From: a bacterium
GTDB lineage: Bacteria > Armatimonadota > Zipacnadia > Zipacnadales > Zipacnadaceae
DNA: 7,903 bases
Assembly (NCBI GenBank): GCA_030607655.1
Contig: JAUWJN010000104.1
Location: forward strand, 1 to 7,903
Direction: 5' to 3'
Every line of letters starts with the position of its first letter. Position 1 is the stretch's first letter. Positions 5,529-7,903 of this stretch are shown here, one piece after another. Made by a program: the position numbers and the translations under genes. Below the pieces are notes generated by a model, which was not told the DNA's origin, did no database searches, and saw only the letters and a program-made list of their open reading frames with translations.

Positions 5529-6977
5529 CTACTTCACGGTATCCGGCTGCCAGCCGTTCTGGGGCAGGCCCAGGGCCGCTGCGATACTTAACTGGCGAGG
5601 GGCATCAGCTCCCAACATCTCGGTGAGTGCCACGGGTTCCAGGCCGCGCTGCCGCAGCCCGCGGATGATGAAGGGCAGGGCTTGTACACTGTTGATATCG
5701 CCCCCGTGCATAAGAATGATAGACCCCGGCCTGATGTTCTTCAAGCAGCGTTGTACTATTCCCGAGACTGGCGGATTGCCCCAGTCCCCGGCGTTGTGGG
5801 TCCACAAAACCATGGTATGAGAGCCGTCGGCCAGGTATCGCAGTACCGTCGGCGAGTAGCTGCCGCCCGGTGGCCGCAAGTATCTCATAACTTGCCCAGT
5901 TAAGCGCCCCACCGCGGCCTGGCAAGCCTCAATCTCGGCGACTATCTGTTCGGCGGGTAGCTCAGCCAGACGGCGATGGTGGTAGGTATGATTCCCCACC
6001 AAGTGGCCGGCGCGGACAATCTCGCGCAGCAGCTCCGGGTACTGCTCAGTCTTCTCTCCCACCACAAAGAAGGTAGCCCTAACCCCCTCTTTATCCAATA
6101 TCCGCAGTATCAGAGGCGTTATCAGCGGACAGGGCCCGTCGTCTATGGTAATAGCCACCCGCCGCCGGTTCCGGGCACCATGCAGCAGCACTCGCACCAC
6201 CGTGGCCTCAGTTAGCTCCTCAGGCCTTACGTGACTCGTCCTATTTGCCAGTCGGAGCCACGATTCTTCACTGCCCAGCGGTACTGCCGTATAAGCCGTA
6301 GTCGGCATTCTCCGCTGATTACCATCTCGGCGCAGATTATCGCTGGCATACTTGGTTAACAGCGGGTCGTATCTTACTACTCCCAGGGCAGCCAGCAACT
6401 CGCCGCCGGCATGGCCCGCAGCTACTGCTCGGGTATAAGTCCCGCGGTCGGCCGAGACCGAGAAGACGGGCTGATGCCGCTGGCCCTCATCATTGATTGG
6501 CCCCGGGACCACCGACCAGATATCAATATGTTGCAGGCCGGGGTCTGATGAGAATGCCGAGCCCAACGCCGCCGCCGCATCACTTTCCACCTGTTTTATC
6601 TGGAACTGGCCGGTGCGGATGTCACCGGCCTGGAACTTAATCAAGGCCGCCTTTATCCCTGCCACTTCGCCCACTGCCACCCGCAGCGGCCGCTGATGCA
6701 GCGCGAGTTGCTGCAAACTCTCCGCCAGTCTGGCTTCATCCGCCAGCGAAAAACCTTTCAGCAGCTCTTCCCCACCGCCGGGCAGGGGGACCAGCAGCTC
6801 CTCCGGAGGAGCTGCCAGATGGGGTAGCAAATGAGAGAAAGACTGGCTAGATAGATGGGGAGCAAAGTGAGATAGAAAAGTACCAACTGGCTGATCCCCA
6901 GCGGTACCTGCGGAATTAGCTAATAGCAATAGGCCAAGAATTACGAGGATATGTAATCTATGAGGAATAATAGACAT
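5529..6977 (-). CDS. Polysaccharide deacetylase (NodB-like), signal peptide/anchor plus unassigned N-terminal region
   Basis: 482 residues from ATG 6977. MSIIPHRLHILVILGLLLLANSAG is a good signal peptide or anchor starting directly at this Met. The C-terminal NodB domain (about 270-455) has all five motifs: TIDDGP (277-282, Asp279 base, Asp280 metal), GNHTYHH (328-334, His330 and His334 metal), RPPGGSY (368-374), AGDWG (396-400) and ILMHGGD (421-427). It should remove N- or O-acetyl groups from a cell-surface or extracellular polysaccharide. Residues ~30-265 are not a family I recognise; parts look like a small alpha/beta domain (around 95-210). Start choice is uncertain: the frame is open to ATG 7085, preceded by AGGTGG, but that version would translate a repeat-like hairpin and bury the signal sequence at residue 37 onward. 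ATG 6995 is also possible. The aminotransferase follows after 37 bp. Confidence 0.88.
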   Translation of the reverse strand: MSIIPHRLHILVILGLLLLANSAGTAGDQPVGTFLSHFAPHLSSQSFSHLLPHLAAPPEELLVPLPGGGEELLKGFSLADEARLAESLQQLALHQRPLRVAVGEVAGIKAALIKFQAGDIRTGQFQIKQVESDAAAALGSAFSSDPGLQHIDIWSVVPGPINDEGQRHQPVFSVSADRGTYTRAVAAGHAGGELLAALGVVRYDPLLTKYASDNLRRDGNQRRMPTTAYTAVPLGSEESWLRLANRTSHVRPEELTEATVVRVLLHGARNRRRVAITIDDGPCPLITPLILRILDKEGVRATFFVVGEKTEQYPELLREIVRAGHLVGNHTYHHRRLAELPAEQIVAEIEACQAAVGRLTGQVMRYLRPPGGSYSPTVLRYLADGSHTMVLWTHNAGDWGNPPVSGIVQRCLKNIRPGSIILMHGGDINSVQALPFIIRGLRQRGLEPVALTEMLGADAPRQLSIAAALGLPQNGWQPDTVK

Positions 6978-7019
6978 TAGCTGTTGCCGCAACATAGCGA
7001 TATTATCTGCTATTTCACT

Positions 7020-7060
7020 GGCTCCCCTCTCCGGCACGGCGCGGGGCCGGGGGTGAGGCC
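7020..7060. repeat. GC-rich imperfect hairpin, repeat-like, in the deacetylase leader
   Basis: GGCTCCCC (7020-7027) can pair imperfectly with GGGGTGAGGCC (7050-7060), with CCGG (7031-7034) and CCGG (7047-7050) inside. The form 'ggctcccctctcc...gggggtgaggcc' resembles low-complexity intergenic repeats seen in many bacterial genomes. On the minus strand it falls between the candidate promoter and the preferred deacetylase start, so it would lie in the 5' untranslated RNA. Confidence 0.5.
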
Positions 7061-7073
7061 CCATTAACCGCTC

Positions 7074-7102
7074 ATTATAACTCATTGACCCACCTGCGTC
7101 CA
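7074..7102 (-). promoter_or_regulatory. Candidate sigma-70-type promoter for the deacetylase-aminotransferase-fucosidase genes
   Basis: On the minus strand a perfect TATAAT (7074-7079) is preceded by a 17-bp spacer and TGGACG (7097-7102), which matches 4 of 6 bases of TTGACA. Transcription would begin near 7067. That is downstream of the ATG at 7085 and therefore favours a translation start at 6995 or 6977. It is the only well-formed promoter-like site I found upstream of the minus-strand genes. A single hexamer match can occur by chance. Confidence 0.45.
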
Positions 7103-7160
7103 GTCAGGCAACCAGCCGGAAGGTGCAGGGGATACCGGTAGCGAAATCAGGTGATGAACG
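7081..7160. other. Divergent intergenic region
   Basis: This short region separates the minus-strand cluster from the plus-strand URO-D gene. It holds the -35 side of the candidate minus-strand promoter and, at its right end, the ribosome binding site of the plus-strand gene (AGGTGAT, 7150-7156). I found no convincing plus-strand promoter or operator palindrome. Confidence 0.5.
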
Positions 7161-7903
7161 ATGAAGACTGACGCGTTTCTACAATTGATGCGTGGGGGTA
7201 GAAGTGAACGGGTGCCATTCTGGGAAGTTTGGTTTGCCAAGCCGGAGATGGTAAGAAGGCGGTATGGTGATCCGGATAAGATTGAAGCCCACATCCGCAT
7301 GGCCGAAGACCTGGGGATGGCGGCTCTGGGCATTGGCGGGGTGCCCTTGAATTGTCACTTTGGACAGACTCGAACAACCGCCGACGGGACGAGCCGCTAC
7401 GCCGGCGGCAGTCTCACTTCTCTGGAGCAACTCCGGGAGCGGGAATTACCTGATTGGTCCCCGACAATCGAAGAACTGGTTGAGAAGCTGCACCAGGTAA
7501 ATGCGGCCGGGCTGGCAGGAGTTCTTTACCAGCCGTGGTGTTTTCACACCATCGCCACATCTATGGGTCTGGAGAATCTTGCTTATAGATTGTACGATGA
7601 TTTCGATTTTCTGAAAGCCTGTATGCACTGGGTCGAGGACCGCAATCGCAAAGCAGTTCGCAAAGTGGTAAGCATCGTTAAACCCGACCTGGTGCTGTTT
7701 GATGGTGACTGCGCTTACAAAACGGGAGTGATGGTGAGTCCGGCTCATTTCCGGGAATTAGTTTATGACGAAACCAAGCAGACGTTTGCATTTCTTCAGC
7801 AACTGGATATCCCCTATATGTTTCAAACCGACGGCAAGGTTGACGATCTGCTGCCGATGCTCATTGAGCTGGGATTTGCCGCCTTTCACGGCTGCGAGAA
7901 GCA
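7161..7903 (+). CDS. Uroporphyrinogen decarboxylase (URO-D) superfamily protein, incomplete at the window end
   Basis: The first 247 codons are present. ATG 7161 is preceded by AGGTGAT at suitable spacing; the nearby ATG at 7154 meets a stop after five codons. The sequence MKTDAFLQLMRGGRSERVPF, then VLFDGDCAYKTGVMVSPAHFRELVYDE (about 178-204) and MFQTDGKVDDLLPMLIELGFAAFHGCE (220-246), follows the PF01208 barrel: SP-H-F, then D-G, then G-E near the end. The early Arg-rich substrate segment typical of HemE (RQAGRYLP-like) is absent; FWEVWFAKPEMVRRRYG stands there instead. It is therefore more likely one of the many non-heme paralogues related to cobamide-dependent methyltransferases (MtaA/MtbA-like) or of unknown function. 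No signal peptide. It is transcribed away from the glycan genes, and no functional link to them can be shown. Confidence 0.85.
   Translation, partial: MKTDAFLQLMRGGRSERVPFWEVWFAKPEMVRRRYGDPDKIEAHIRMAEDLGMAALGIGGVPLNCHFGQTRTTADGTSRYAGGSLTSLEQLRERELPDWSPTIEELVEKLHQVNAAGLAGVLYQPWCFHTIATSMGLENLAYRLYDDFDFLKACMHWVEDRNRKAVRKVVSIVKPDLVLFDGDCAYKTGVMVSPAHFRELVYDETKQTFAFLQQLDIPYMFQTDGKVDDLLPMLIELGFAAFHGCEK

Noticed and set aside
7446..7748. Minus-strand open frame inside the URO-D gene
   Set aside because: The plus-strand frame is a recognisable URO-D protein with a good ribosome binding site; the antisense frame has no motif.

Overview
The window looks like a piece of a moderately GC-rich bacterial chromosome. 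It carries six genuine protein genes, two of them cut by the window edges, plus one partial gene duplicate and a block of hairpin-forming repeats. The gene content is a DegT-type aminotransferase beside a secreted fucosidase, a non-secreted ceramidase-like protein, a sugar isomerase and a uroporphyrinogen-decarboxylase paralogue. That mix, together with interspersed palindromic repeats, resembles glycan-processing bacteria such as Armatimonadota, Hydrogenedentota or Planctomycetota. This placement is an impression from gene content only; there is no rRNA or other phylogenetic marker.

Layout from right to left, in the direction of transcription of most genes. A candidate sigma-70-type promoter (7074-7102) and a repeat-like GC-rich hairpin (7020-7060) precede a membrane-targeted polysaccharide deacetylase (5529-6977). 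It is followed after short gaps by a DegT/DnrJ/EryC1/StrS aminotransferase (4211-5491) and a GH29 alpha-L-fucosidase with a C-terminal F5/8-type domain (2715-4193). Just beyond the fucosidase lies a second, diverged copy of the last ~80 codons of the aminotransferase (2393-2654). Next comes a ~175-bp block of palindromes (2218-2392). Then come a ceramidase-like (PF04734-type) protein (746-2137) and the first 235 codons of a sugar phosphate isomerase/epimerase TIM barrel (1-706). All of these lie on the minus strand. At the right edge a URO-D superfamily gene (7161-7903, incomplete) runs the other way, making 7081-7160 a divergent intergenic region.

The three genes from 5491 back to 2715, plus the deacetylase upstream, are spaced tightly enough to be one transcript. 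The ceramidase-like and isomerase genes form a second tight pair behind the repeat block. The enzymes suggest handling of a fucosylated or amino-sugar-containing glycoconjugate: deacetylation and fucose removal outside the membrane, with amidohydrolase-like, isomerase and aminotransferase chemistry inside. The substrate is not visible in the sequence, and joining these genes into one pathway is inference.

I see no clearly new defence, mobile or regulatory system. The most unusual signal is the duplicated aminotransferase 3' end flanking the fucosidase gene and abutting the repeat block, which records a recombination event at this locus.
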